Source: Streptosporangiaceae bacterium
GTDB taxonomy: Bacteria; Actinomycetota; Actinomycetes; Streptosporangiales; Streptosporangiaceae
Reading direction: 5' to 3'
DNA: 5,062 nucleotides
NCBI GenBank assembly: GCA_030045215.1
Contig: JASIBJ010000249.1
Location: forward strand, 1 to 5,062
This document shows positions 1-5,062 of the stretch, one piece after another. Under the pieces are notes generated by a model. That model saw only the letters and a list, made by a program, of their open reading frames with translations, ran no database searches and was not told where the DNA came from. The translations under genes were made by a program, and so were the position numbers. Positions within the stretch are counted from its first letter, which is position 1; the number at the start of each line of letters is the position of its first letter.

Positions 1-573
1 ATCGCCAGCGTCATCGGAACGGAACACACCCGCCGCCGAGATCGCCGCGAACATCCGGCTGGACTCGACCGGATCCAGGATGATCGTGTGCAGGCACATG
101 CCACCCGCTCCTGGCTGCCAGTACTGGCCGGAGCCGTGGCCGCGCAGGCCGGGCAGTTCCTCCCAGTGCTGACCGCCGTCGGTCGAGCAGAACAAGCCGG
201 CGTCCTCCACGCCCGCGTACACGGTGTCCGGGTCACCCAGCGACGGCTCAAGGTGCCATACCCGCTCGAATTCCCACGGATGCGGCGTGCCGTCGTACCA
301 CTGGTGGGTGCCGGGGACGCCGTCGTAGCCGAACTCGTTGCCGACCGGCGCCCACGTCTGACCCCCGTCATCCGAGCGCTGGATCACCTGACCTGACCAG
401 CTGCTGTACTGGGACGCGTACAGCCGGTCCTGATCCGCCGGCGACCCCTTCAGGTGATAAATCTCCCAGCCGCTGAAGTAGGGGCCAGCGATATCCCACT
501 GGTCACGCTTGCCGTCAGAGGTCAGCACGAATCCGCCCTTGCGCGTGCCGACCAGCACCCGTACGCCGCTCAT
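1..573 (-). CDS. BNR/Asp-box beta-propeller protein (sialidase-like fold), C-terminus off the window
   Basis: The reverse strand is open from an ATG at 573 down to base 1, giving 191 residues with no stop, so the 3' part is missing. The protein carries Asp-box motifs (S-x-D-x-G-x-x-W): SDDGGQTW at residues 67-74, STDGGQHW at 130-137, and the start of a third (SDDAGD) at 186-191. The spacing of about 60 residues fits blades of a beta-propeller. It starts [15 protein letters not shown] with no signal peptide, so it is probably cytoplasmic. Similar actinobacterial proteins are, from memory, about 350-370 residues and are often labelled exo-alpha-sialidase or WD40/YVTN/BNR-like. Asp boxes are structural and do not prove sialidase activity, and the arginine triad of true sialidases cannot be assessed in half a protein. 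The substrate is unknown. The gene is transcribed divergently from amn. The start is supported by a good ribosome binding site. Confidence 0.87.
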   Translation of the reverse strand, partial: MSGVRVLVGTRKGGFVLTSDGKRDQWDIAGPYFSGWEIYHLKGSPADQDRLYASQYSSWSGQVIQRSDDGGQTWAPVGNEFGYDGVPGTHQWYDGTPHPWEFERVWHLEPSLGDPDTVYAGVEDAGLFCSTDGGQHWEELPGLRGHGSGQYWQPGAGGMCLHTIILDPVESSRMFAAISAAGVFRSDDAGD

Positions 574-579
574 CTGCGC

Positions 580-587
580 CCTTTCCT
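580..587 (-). promoter_or_regulatory. Ribosome binding site of the BNR-repeat gene
   Basis: On the reverse strand AGGAAAGG lies 6 bases before the ATG at 573. It is purine-rich and correctly spaced, and it fixes the start of the BNR-repeat gene. This in turn argues that amn does not begin upstream at 454. Confidence 0.6.
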
Positions 588-648
588 AGTCAGCTCCTGG
601 CCTGACGGCCGTGGCGTCCGCACATTGCATTGCGCAACCGGCGGCCGC

Positions 649-672
649 CCTGGTCATCCATGCCGGACCAGG
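649..672. repeat. Inverted repeat CCTGGTC-N10-GACCAGG in the divergent intergenic region
   Basis: CCTGGTC at 649-655 is perfectly complementary to GACCAGG at 666-672, separated by 10 bases. It lies in the 207-base gap between the divergent BNR-repeat and amn genes, so it could be an operator for either promoter or a hairpin in a leader RNA. No known regulator consensus is recognised. Confidence 0.45.
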
Positions 673-685
673 CTCACGCTACCGC

Positions 686-717
686 TGAGTTCAGACGGTC
701 AGGGGACAAAGAACTCA
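686..717. repeat. Inverted repeat TGAGTTC-N18-GAACTCA upstream of amn
   Basis: TGAGTTC at 686-692 and GAACTCA at 711-717 are perfect inverted copies separated by 18 bases. The arm centres are about 25 bp apart, more than two helical turns. The element ends 63 bases before the proposed amn start, a position suitable for an activator or repressor of amn. A chance origin cannot be excluded, because 7-bp arms with free spacing do occur by chance. Confidence 0.4.
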
Positions 718-768
718 TCGGGAGCGGCGCCGGATCAGCGGAGCATGAGCCCTGGTTGCGTCGGATGG

Positions 769-774
769 CATGAT
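769..774 (+). promoter_or_regulatory. Possible -10 element of a leaderless amn promoter
   Basis: CATGAT matches 4 of 6 bases of TATAAT and ends 6 bases before the GTG at 781. Transcription could therefore start at or next to the start codon. No convincing -35 box is seen. The support is mainly the absence of a usable Shine-Dalgarno sequence before the GTG; leaderless GTG genes are common in Actinomycetota. Confidence 0.25.
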
Positions 775-780
775 GGCCGG

Positions 781-1965
781 GTGACAGTATCGGCTGATTT
801 TTCTGCTCTCCCGGACAGCCAGCATCAGGCCCATATCAGGCAGCTATCCGAGGCGATGGAGGCCGCCGACCGGGCCGGCCGGTACCCGCAACTAGTCGTC
901 GAGCGCCCGTGGTCGGTCCACAATCCCGTGCTGGAGGGCGAGTTCGCCTCACCTGCGGCTATCAGCTGGTACCTCGAGCGCGAGCTGAGCCGGCTGGCGG
1001 ATCAAGGTGCCAGGATCTCGGTCCGGGCCGGCCGCAAGGCGCTTGACCTGCACGACCCGGAAATCGGGCACGCGGTCGACGAGACGAGGTCAGACCTGCG
1101 CCGCAAGAAGCTGTTCCTCTTTGGCCCGGAGCGAATGGCGCTCTCGATCGACCGCCTGCAGCACTACACGGGGACACCCGCGGAAGCCTTCCAGCGCTAC
1201 GTGCTGCTGACGAATTACTCCTGGCTTGTCGATGAGTTCAGGGCCGCCCTGCCCGACAGCGTCGGGCCCGAGGCCGACGGCCGTCAGATGCCTGCATGGC
1301 ACCACATGCTTCCCGGCCGAGCCGGGCTGACCATCGTCAATATCGGCGTCGGTCCGTCCAATGCAAAGACGATCACCGACCATCTCGCCGTGCTCCGGCC
1401 CGACCTGGTGCTGATGATTGGTCATTGCGCCGGCCTGCGGAATCACCAGGAGATCGGAGACCTTGTCCTCGCGACCGCGTACATGCGTGATGACCGTGTC
1501 CTCGACGACGTGCTGCCGCTGAGCGTCCCGGTTGTCTCCAACTACACGCTGAACACCCTGCTGCTCGACGAGATCACGGCTCGCGGCCTGCGCAGCCGCC
1601 TGGGCATCGTCTTCACTACCGCAAACCGCAACTGGGAACTGCAGCTGACCTCGGTGGCCGACCGGCTGCGCCTGTCTCGCGCGGTCGCCGTCGACATGGA
1701 GTCGGCGACGGTCGCGGCGAACGGATTCCGCTATCGGATACCGACCGCCACCCTGCTGGCGGTTAGCGACAAGCCACTCCATGATCAGCCCAAGCTCAGC
1801 GCGGCCGCACAGAGCTTCTACGCGGCCAGCCGCCGCCAGCACGTTGAAATAGCCATCGCCATTGCCGACAAGGTCCGGCAACTCTATCCGGGCGGCCTGC
1901 CGACAGCAGACCTCCGCTCCTCGGACGAGCCCCTGCTCGGCGTCGCGGATCCAAGCCAGCCGTAA
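781..1965 (+). CDS. amn: AMP nucleosidase
   Basis: This enzyme hydrolyses AMP to adenine and ribose 5-phosphate in the cytoplasm, controlling adenylate levels and feeding purine salvage. Taking GTG 781 as start gives 394 residues. Residues about 36-130 match the AMP nucleosidase N-terminal domain; residues about 180-368 are the nucleoside-phosphorylase-type catalytic domain. Signature blocks nearly identical to E. coli Amn are HYTGTP (128-133), NIGVGPSNAKT (187-197), HLAVLRPD (201-208), GHCAGLR (214-220), DMESAT (305-310) and SDKPLH (329-334). Asp330 corresponds to the catalytic aspartate. The reading frame is open back to 454, but that part overlaps the BNR-repeat gene head to head and has no Amn similarity. 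An in-frame ATG at 745 lacks a properly spaced ribosome binding site. E. coli Amn has about 484 residues; the difference lies at the N-terminus and in two loops before and after HYTGTP. A downstream MFS gene in the same direction is 135 bases away. Confidence 0.94.
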   Translation: MTVSADFSALPDSQHQAHIRQLSEAMEAADRAGRYPQLVVERPWSVHNPVLEGEFASPAAISWYLERELSRLADQGARISVRAGRKALDLHDPEIGHAVDETRSDLRRKKLFLFGPERMALSIDRLQHYTGTPAEAFQRYVLLTNYSWLVDEFRAALPDSVGPEADGRQMPAWHHMLPGRAGLTIVNIGVGPSNAKTITDHLAVLRPDLVLMIGHCAGLRNHQEIGDLVLATAYMRDDRVLDDVLPLSVPVVSNYTLNTLLLDEITARGLRSRLGIVFTTANRNWELQLTSVADRLRLSRAVAVDMESATVAANGFRYRIPTATLLAVSDKPLHDQPKLSAAAQSFYAASRRQHVEIAIAIADKVRQLYPGGLPTADLRSSDEPLLGVADPSQP

Positions 1966-2047
1966 TGCCGCAACCGGCCTAGCCCGCCGAGTCCTCGAGT
2001 AGGGTGACCGGCGATCTTGCTCCAAGGCCCGCCGACCCAGGTAAGGG

Positions 2048-2061
2048 AACGGCTAGCCGTT
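2048..2061. promoter_or_regulatory. Perfect 14-bp palindrome AACGGCTAGCCGTT, possible operator of the MFS gene
   Basis: The sequence equals its own reverse complement over 14 bases with no spacer. It ends 39 bases before the proposed GTG start of the MFS gene and touches a possible -35 box (TTGCCT, 2061-2066). That is the usual place for a dimeric repressor such as a TetR- or MarR-type regulator. No such regulator gene is within the window. Confidence 0.4.
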
Positions 2062-2086
2062 TGCCTGCTCTGCGACACGGCTCGGG

Positions 2087-2092
2087 TACGGT
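2087..2092 (+). promoter_or_regulatory. Possible -10 element of a leaderless MFS promoter
   Basis: TACGGT fits the actinobacterial TANNNT pattern and ends 8 bases before GTG 2101, so a transcript would begin at or next to the start codon. The nearest -35-like hexamer, TTGCCT at 2061-2066, is 20 bases upstream, longer than the ideal 17-19. No Shine-Dalgarno sequence precedes the GTG. Confidence 0.38.
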
Positions 2093-2100
2093 CGCTTGCT

Positions 2101-3354
2101 GTGGCACAGGGGCTCGGCTCGCGGTTCGCGAAGCTGTGGACGGCCAGTACGACATCGGCGCTCGGCAGCGGCCTGGCCACCATCGCGGCGCCCCTGTATG
2201 TGGCCGCGCACACGAAGAGCCCGCTGATCGTTTCAGCCACCACTGGTGTCGCCTGGCTGCCGTGGCTGCTGTTCGCCCTGCCCGGCGGGGTGCTCGTGGA
2301 CCGGGTCGACCGGCGACGCCTGATGGTCACCATCGACTGGACTCGGGTCGGCGCAATGGGCATCCTGGCCACCGCGCTGCTCACCGGGTGGTCCAGCATC
2401 GCCCTGCTGGATGCCGTGCTGTTCGTGATCAACGCAGGCGAGGTCGTGTTCCGCTCTGCCGGCCAGACCATGGTTCCCGCAGTAGTGCCTCGTGCTTCGC
2501 TGGAGCGCGCGAACGGCTGGCTGGTCGCCGGGACCACGGTCATGCAGCAGATGATTGCCGGGCCGCTCGGCGGCTTCCTGTTCGTGGTATCGGCGTGCGT
2601 CCCTTTTTTCGTCAACGCGGGAACCTACGCGGCCAGCGCGGTCCTCGTCGGCCTGGTTGCGGGAACCTACCGCGCCTCGCGGGCATCAGCCGGCAGCGCC
2701 GACGAACCGGCGCGCGCGGGCGCGATCTGGGATGAGCTAGCTGAGGGCTTCCGCTGGCTCGCACGGCAGCGCATGCTCCGCACCATGGCGATCTTGATCG
2801 GACTGCTGAACGTCACCCTGACTGCGGCCACCGCGGTACTCGTCCTGCTGGTCCGCGAGCGGCTGCACCTGGGCGCCGTCGGTTACGGCGCGCTGTTCAC
2901 GTGCTTGGCGGTCGGCGCCGTCCTCGGTTCCGCCTGCGGCGACTGGCTCATCAGGAAGGTGACGCCAACCTGGACGATCCGAGTGGGGCTTCTGGTAGAG
3001 GCCGGCTTGCACCTCGTGCTCGCCACCACGCACAGCGCATATTTCGCTGGGTTCATGCTGTTCGCGTTCGGGATCCATTCGGCGCTGTGGACGATCGTGG
3101 CCAACTCGCTGCGGCAGCGGCTCACTCCGCCCGAGATGCTCGGACGCGTCGCCAGCACCGGACTCTTCATCGCGGCCGGAGGCAACTGCTTCGGAGCGGT
3201 GCTCGGCGGCGTCATCGCGACGCAGTTCGGGCTCACAGCTCCTTACTGGGTCGGTTTCGTGGTCGCGATCATCGTGTCGGCCACTACCTGGCGAGTCTTC
3301 AACCGCACTACTGTCGCCGAGGCGTACACCGAGGCAGCGCTTTCGCCGGTGTGA
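2101..3354 (+). CDS. MFS transporter, EntS/MFS_3 exporter type
   Basis: This is a cytoplasmic-membrane, proton-driven exporter of the major facilitator superfamily; its substrate is unknown. GTG 2101 gives 417 residues, a normal length for this group. About twelve hydrophobic helices can be read, roughly at 12-34, 42-64, 82-98, 100-115, 142-165, 167-188, 226-251, 260-283, 292-310, 313-335, 352-375 and 380-398. Between helices 2 and 3 is the MFS motif A region GGVLVDRVDRRRLM (62-75). RQRLTPPEMLGRVAS (338-352) is a loop typical of the MFS_3/EntS branch, which includes the enterobactin exporter EntS and many actinobacterial drug-efflux proteins. The start was chosen because LGSRFAKLWTAS just after it is the family's usual N-terminal amphipathic segment. 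A TTG at 2017 would add 28 residues without similarity and would put the palindrome inside the gene. The gene follows amn but probably has its own promoter, and converges on the RHH-like gene. Confidence 0.9.
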   Translation: MAQGLGSRFAKLWTASTTSALGSGLATIAAPLYVAAHTKSPLIVSATTGVAWLPWLLFALPGGVLVDRVDRRRLMVTIDWTRVGAMGILATALLTGWSSIALLDAVLFVINAGEVVFRSAGQTMVPAVVPRASLERANGWLVAGTTVMQQMIAGPLGGFLFVVSACVPFFVNAGTYAASAVLVGLVAGTYRASRASAGSADEPARAGAIWDELAEGFRWLARQRMLRTMAILIGLLNVTLTAATAVLVLLVRERLHLGAVGYGALFTCLAVGAVLGSACGDWLIRKVTPTWTIRVGLLVEAGLHLVLATTHSAYFAGFMLFAFGIHSALWTIVANSLRQRLTPPEMLGRVASTGLFIAAGGNCFGAVLGGVIATQFGLTAPYWVGFVVAIIVSATTWRVFNRTTVAEAYTEAALSPV

Positions 3355-3385
3355 GCCCGGACTAGGTCAGCGGCGACTCGGGCTC
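3353..3385. terminator. Possible bidirectional hairpin terminator over the convergent stop codons
   Basis: GAGCCCG (3353-3359) pairs perfectly with CGGGCTC (3379-3385) across 19 bases. The left arm takes in the last two bases of the MFS stop codon; the right arm lies in the last codons of the RHH-like gene. The two stop codons are only 7 bases apart, so a shared terminator is expected near here. There is no U-tract, which is common for GC-rich actinobacterial hairpin terminators but also weakens the call. Confidence 0.38.
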
Positions 3386-3664
3386 GTCGAACTGCCCGAA
3401 GCTGTGCAGGTCGTAGTCCATCCCGTAGACGCGCTTGAGGTCGGTGATGGCGGCCAGCGCGCGCTTGCCGTGAGGGCTAGCGGCAAGCTCCCCCTCATGC
3501 CCCGGCGCGGGCTGGAACGAGTGCAGCACGATCTTCTCCAGCAGTTGCCCGAGCGTCACGTCCTCGAACTCCGCCAGGCCCTTCAGCACTTTGACCAGCC
3601 GCTTTTCCAACCGGACGCCGAGTTGCACGCGCTCGATGCGTACTGGTCCTGTGGCCTCTGGCAT
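3362..3664 (-). CDS. Small conserved actinobacterial protein with a ribbon-helix-helix-like core
   Basis: This 100-residue protein has a predicted core of one beta strand (about 11-18, ERVQLGVR), helix A (19-33, LEKRLVKVLKGLAEF) and helix B (36-50, beginning VTLGQLLEKIVLH), the layout of Arc/MetJ-type RHH DNA-binding domains. It also has a C-terminal segment with LKRVYGMDYDLHSFG (76-90). I recall a family of unnamed actinobacterial proteins with the same RVQLGVRLEKRL start and LxxVYGxD end, but cannot confirm membership by search. DNA binding is an inference from the secondary-structure pattern; no function is established. The ATG shares its A with the TGA of the GNAT gene (TGATG), and no good ribosome binding site precedes it, so it is probably translated by reinitiation after the GNAT protein. 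It could regulate its own operon through the palindromes at 4549-4573, or be a small partner of the acetyltransferase. It stops 7 bases from the convergent MFS gene. Confidence 0.82.
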   Translation of the reverse strand: MPEATGPVRIERVQLGVRLEKRLVKVLKGLAEFEDVTLGQLLEKIVLHSFQPAPGHEGELAASPHGKRALAAITDLKRVYGMDYDLHSFGQFDEPESPLT

Positions 3665-4548
3665 CAGGAGGCCCCGTGGCCGGAGGTCCCGGACCTGCCG
3701 TAGATCTCCGCCGTCCGCCCGGGCAGCGGCCCGAATCCGGCCCGCAGGTAAATGCCCAGGTCGTTGGTTACTTTAAGCCGGCGGCACCCGCACGCGGCCA
3801 GGCGATCTAGCCCGGCCGCCAGGATGTGGCTGGCAATGCCGCGACGCTGGTAATAGTCCTCGGTCCTCATCGGCTCGACCAGTCCGACGCCGGTTACCGG
3901 ATCGGCCCAGAACAGGCCGTAGCCGGCGGCTGGGCCGTCGGGTGCTTCCACCATGAGATCAAGCTCGGGTCGGTAGAGCGAGCAACTGCTGAGCCGCGCG
4001 GCCACGTCCGGCCCATTGCGCCGCATCATCGGGTGCGGCCGGTCCGGGGTTTCGGCCCGCGAGAGCAACCGGTAGCCGTCGGCCAGTGGGGGGATCGGCG
4101 GCCGCCTCCCGGCATCGAGCCAGCAGGCAACGATGTCGGCTCCGTCGGCCGGGATGAAACCGGCTGCGACGAGCGCGCAGGCCGCGACCGCGTTGCCGGG
4201 CCGTACCGGGAACTCTGCCGTGGTCCCGATGGCGCCCGCCCGGTCAATCGCCGCCCGCCAGACCGCCCGCTCTAGGTCACGATCGTCAGGGAGGACGAAA
4301 ACATCACATTGGATGCTGTGACCGAAGTCGGTGCGGATCGCGGCCGCCAGCGGATCGCCGCGGTCATCGAGCCAGAACATCTGGCCGTCCCGGTCGGTCT
4401 GGCGCTCCTGCCGCCACCACCACTGCAGGTCTGCTGCTTCCCACACCACACTCGTTGGCCGGGCCAGCCGGATCCGCTGGAGGAGTGTGGTCACTAGGTC
4501 CACATATCGCTGGCCTGTTACGACGACGGTCGAGGACGCGGTAGTCAT
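3664..4548 (-). CDS. GNAT family N-acetyltransferase, two-lobed
   Basis: It probably transfers an acetyl group from acetyl-CoA to an amine; the acceptor is unknown. From ATG 4548 it has 294 residues. The C-terminal half (about 155-285) is a canonical GNAT domain: the strand VGLVEPMRT (221-229), the acetyl-CoA pyrophosphate-binding loop QRRGIA (234-239), the helix HILAAGLDRLAACGCRRLKV (241-260), and the motif-B segment TNDLGIYLRAGFGP (261-274). The N-terminal half (about 35-150, WEAADLQWWWRQ onward) looks like a degenerate GNAT lobe without the Q/RxxGxG/A loop, as in tandem-GNAT proteins of 280-320 residues. A TTG at 4572 would add 8 residues, but it would put the palindrome cluster inside the coding region; ATG 4548 has AAGGGA 10 bases upstream. 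The stop codon overlaps the RHH-like start. The VOC gene upstream is on the same strand, 93 bases away. Its length is well above the 160-180 residues of GNAT toxins. Confidence 0.88.
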   Translation of the reverse strand: MTTASSTVVVTGQRYVDLVTTLLQRIRLARPTSVVWEAADLQWWWRQERQTDRDGQMFWLDDRGDPLAAAIRTDFGHSIQCDVFVLPDDRDLERAVWRAAIDRAGAIGTTAEFPVRPGNAVAACALVAAGFIPADGADIVACWLDAGRRPPIPPLADGYRLLSRAETPDRPHPMMRRNGPDVAARLSSCSLYRPELDLMVEAPDGPAAGYGLFWADPVTGVGLVEPMRTEDYYQRRGIASHILAAGLDRLAACGCRRLKVTNDLGIYLRAGFGPLPGRTAEIYGRSGTSGHGAS

Positions 4549-4573
4549 GGGACCATGGTCCCTTGGTCCCAAG
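4549..4573. promoter_or_regulatory. Nested palindrome cluster at the GNAT start codon, possible operator
   Basis: GGGACCATGGTCCC (4549-4562) is a perfect 14-bp palindrome directly next to the GNAT ATG. It overlaps by one base a second inverted repeat, CTTGG-TC-CCAAG (4562-4573). GGTCCC therefore occurs twice in direct orientation 8 bases apart (4557-4562 and 4565-4570) and once inverted (4549-4554 as GGGACC). This density of symmetric half-sites suggests a multimeric repressor site or an RNA hairpin covering the start. The reverse strand also carries the likely ribosome binding site AAGGGA (4559-4564) inside it, so either mode would block translation or transcription. Confidence 0.45.
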
Positions 4574-4631
4574 CCCTCATCAACGGGTTTACGCGGCGTT
4601 GCAAGTCCAGGGCAGGCCCAGGTGACGCACT

Positions 4632-4653
4632 GGCTGGTGACTCACTCCCAGCC
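4632..4653 (-). terminator. Possible hairpin terminator at the VOC gene stop
   Basis: GGCTGG (4632-4637) and CCAGCC (4648-4653) form a 6-bp stem with a 10-base loop that contains the VOC stop codon. There is no U-tract. If real, it would separate the VOC gene from the GNAT/RHH-like pair downstream. The evidence is only the stem and its position. Confidence 0.25.
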
Positions 4654-5013
4654 GGTGAAGGCTTTGACCGCGACGCAGAACTCGTTGCCCTCCGGGTCTT
4701 GCATCACGGTCCAGCCGTGGCCAGGTATATGGTGCTCGCCGATGACCGTGGCGCCAAGCCGGACCATCTCGTCGATGGCATGCGCGTCCGAATTCACCAG
4801 GTCAATGTGAACGCGGTTCTTGGCCTGCCTCGGCTCGGGCACCTTGTTGAAATACCAGGCCGGCTCCCGCCGCTGCGCGTCGGCTCCGCCGATAGACGCA
4901 AAGAGTTCACTGCTGCCGTAATCGAGCGGGCGGCCGAGCACCGCGGACCAGAAGGCCGCCAGCTTCAGCACGTCGTTGCAGTCCATGGTGATATTGCCGA
5001 TCCTGGCTGCCAT
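4642..5013 (-). CDS. VOC superfamily (glyoxalase/dioxygenase-like) protein
   Basis: This 123-residue protein fits the size of single-module vicinal oxygen chelate proteins. It begins with the typical strand IGNITMDCND (5-14) and helix VLKLAAFWSAVLGRPLDYG (15-33). It has VHIDLVNSD (68-76), whose His69 is at a usual metal-ligand position, and ends with WTVMQDPEGNEFCV (101-114), whose Glu111 is the usual last metal ligand. The DPEGNEFCV ending and overall pattern resemble the Glyoxalase_6 group that is very abundant in actinobacteria. Specific chemistry (glyoxalase, antibiotic binding, isomerase) cannot be assigned. The ATG at 5013 is chosen because a strong ribosome binding site lies just upstream; the frame extends to 5058, but those extra residues are repeat-encoded and unlike the family. 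It is cytoplasmic, and is followed on the same strand by the GNAT gene. Confidence 0.88.
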   Translation of the reverse strand: MAARIGNITMDCNDVLKLAAFWSAVLGRPLDYGSSELFASIGGADAQRREPAWYFNKVPEPRQAKNRVHIDLVNSDAHAIDEMVRLGATVIGEHHIPGHGWTVMQDPEGNEFCVAVKAFTGWE

Positions 5014-5017
5014 CGCA

Positions 5018-5025
5018 TCCTCCCT
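5018..5025 (-). promoter_or_regulatory. Ribosome binding site of the VOC gene
   Basis: AGGGAGGA on the reverse strand, with its GGAGG core 5 bases before ATG 5013, is the strongest Shine-Dalgarno sequence in the window and decides the start in favour of 5013 over 5058. Confidence 0.75.
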
Positions 5026-5029
5026 GGCA

Positions 5030-5062
5030 CATGGCACGCGGCGCATGCCGCATGGCACGCGG
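5030..5062. repeat. 12-bp direct repeat CATGGCACGCGG, 21-bp period, running off the edge
   Basis: CATGGCACGCGG occurs at 5030-5041 and again at 5051-5062. The 9 bases between them, GCGCATGCC less the shared edges, include the palindrome GCATGC (5043-5048), and GCGGC/GCCGC (5038-5042 and 5047-5051) form a small inverted repeat. The 21-bp period equals two helical turns. It lies just upstream of the VOC ribosome binding site and may continue outside the window. Confidence 0.5.

Noticed and set aside
454..780. In-frame N-terminal extension of amn by 109 codons
   Set aside because: It overlaps the start of the divergent BNR-repeat gene, has no Amn-like sequence, and runs through the inverted repeats. 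The Amn-like region begins after GTG 781.
1924..1944. Hairpin CGAGC-CCCT-GCTCG near the 3' end of amn as a terminator
   Set aside because: It is inside the coding sequence, over 20 bases before the stop, with only a 5-bp core stem and no U-tract. Codon constraints explain it equally well.
1090..2025. 311-codon open frame on the reverse strand opposite amn
   Set aside because: It is a GC-rich shadow frame antisense to a clearly conserved enzyme. Its protein is low in complexity and rich in R, A, G and Q, with no recognisable domain.
1884..2735. Long open frames on both strands across the 3' end of amn and the start of the MFS gene
   Set aside because: Both are Arg/Ser/Thr-rich or Arg/Gly-rich translations overlapping the strongly supported MFS membrane protein, as expected from high-GC codon bias.
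781..3354. Idea that AMP nucleosidase plus neighbour forms an anti-phage nucleotide-depletion system (as in Detocs)
   Set aside because: The protein is a standard Amn with both usual domains, not a nucleosidase effector fused or linked to a sensor. The neighbour is an ordinary exporter, and no defence or mobile genes are present.
4621..4645. Imperfect direct repeat GGTGACGCAC / GGTGACTCAC with a 15-bp period
   Set aside because: Only two copies with a mismatch, partly within the VOC 3' end. There is no positional logic for a regulator and chance is likely.
5014..5058. Upstream ATG giving 15 extra residues to the VOC protein
   Set aside because: The extra residues are encoded by the direct repeats and do not resemble the family. 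A strong Shine-Dalgarno sequence points to the ATG at 5013.

Overview
The window is GC-rich DNA with G/C-biased third codon positions, GTG starts and weak or absent Shine-Dalgarno sequences at some genes. This points to a high-GC Actinomycetota chromosome (Streptomyces, Streptosporangiales or Frankia-like); the exact genus cannot be read from the sequence. Six protein genes fill almost the whole window. No tRNA, rRNA, CRISPR array, transposase, integrase or phage gene is visible, and no stretch over 300 bases lacks a gene.

Left part (1-1965): a leftward BNR/Asp-box beta-propeller gene, cut by the window edge, diverges from a rightward AMP nucleosidase gene (amn). The 207-base gap between them (574-780) holds two clean 7-bp inverted repeats and a possible leaderless promoter for amn. 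Middle (1966-3354): a gap of 135 bases with a perfect 14-bp palindrome leads into a rightward 12-helix MFS exporter of the EntS/MFS_3 type, again probably leaderless.

Right part (3355-5062): three leftward genes converge on the exporter. In transcription order they are a small VOC/glyoxalase-like protein, a two-lobed GNAT acetyltransferase and a 100-residue ribbon-helix-helix (RHH)-like protein. The GNAT and RHH-like genes overlap by one base (TGATG) and are almost certainly co-translated. The VOC gene lies 93 bases upstream of the GNAT gene, with a possible terminator at its stop codon, so it may be a separate unit. The MFS and RHH-like stop codons are only 7 bases apart and sit in a possible shared bidirectional hairpin terminator.

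Functionally this looks like a patchwork of housekeeping and accessory metabolism: purine nucleotide turnover, efflux and acetyl transfer. I see no convincing single new system. The most interesting element is the GNAT/RHH-like pair, with a dense palindrome cluster exactly at the GNAT start codon. It is reminiscent of, but clearly different from, GNAT-RHH toxin-antitoxin modules.
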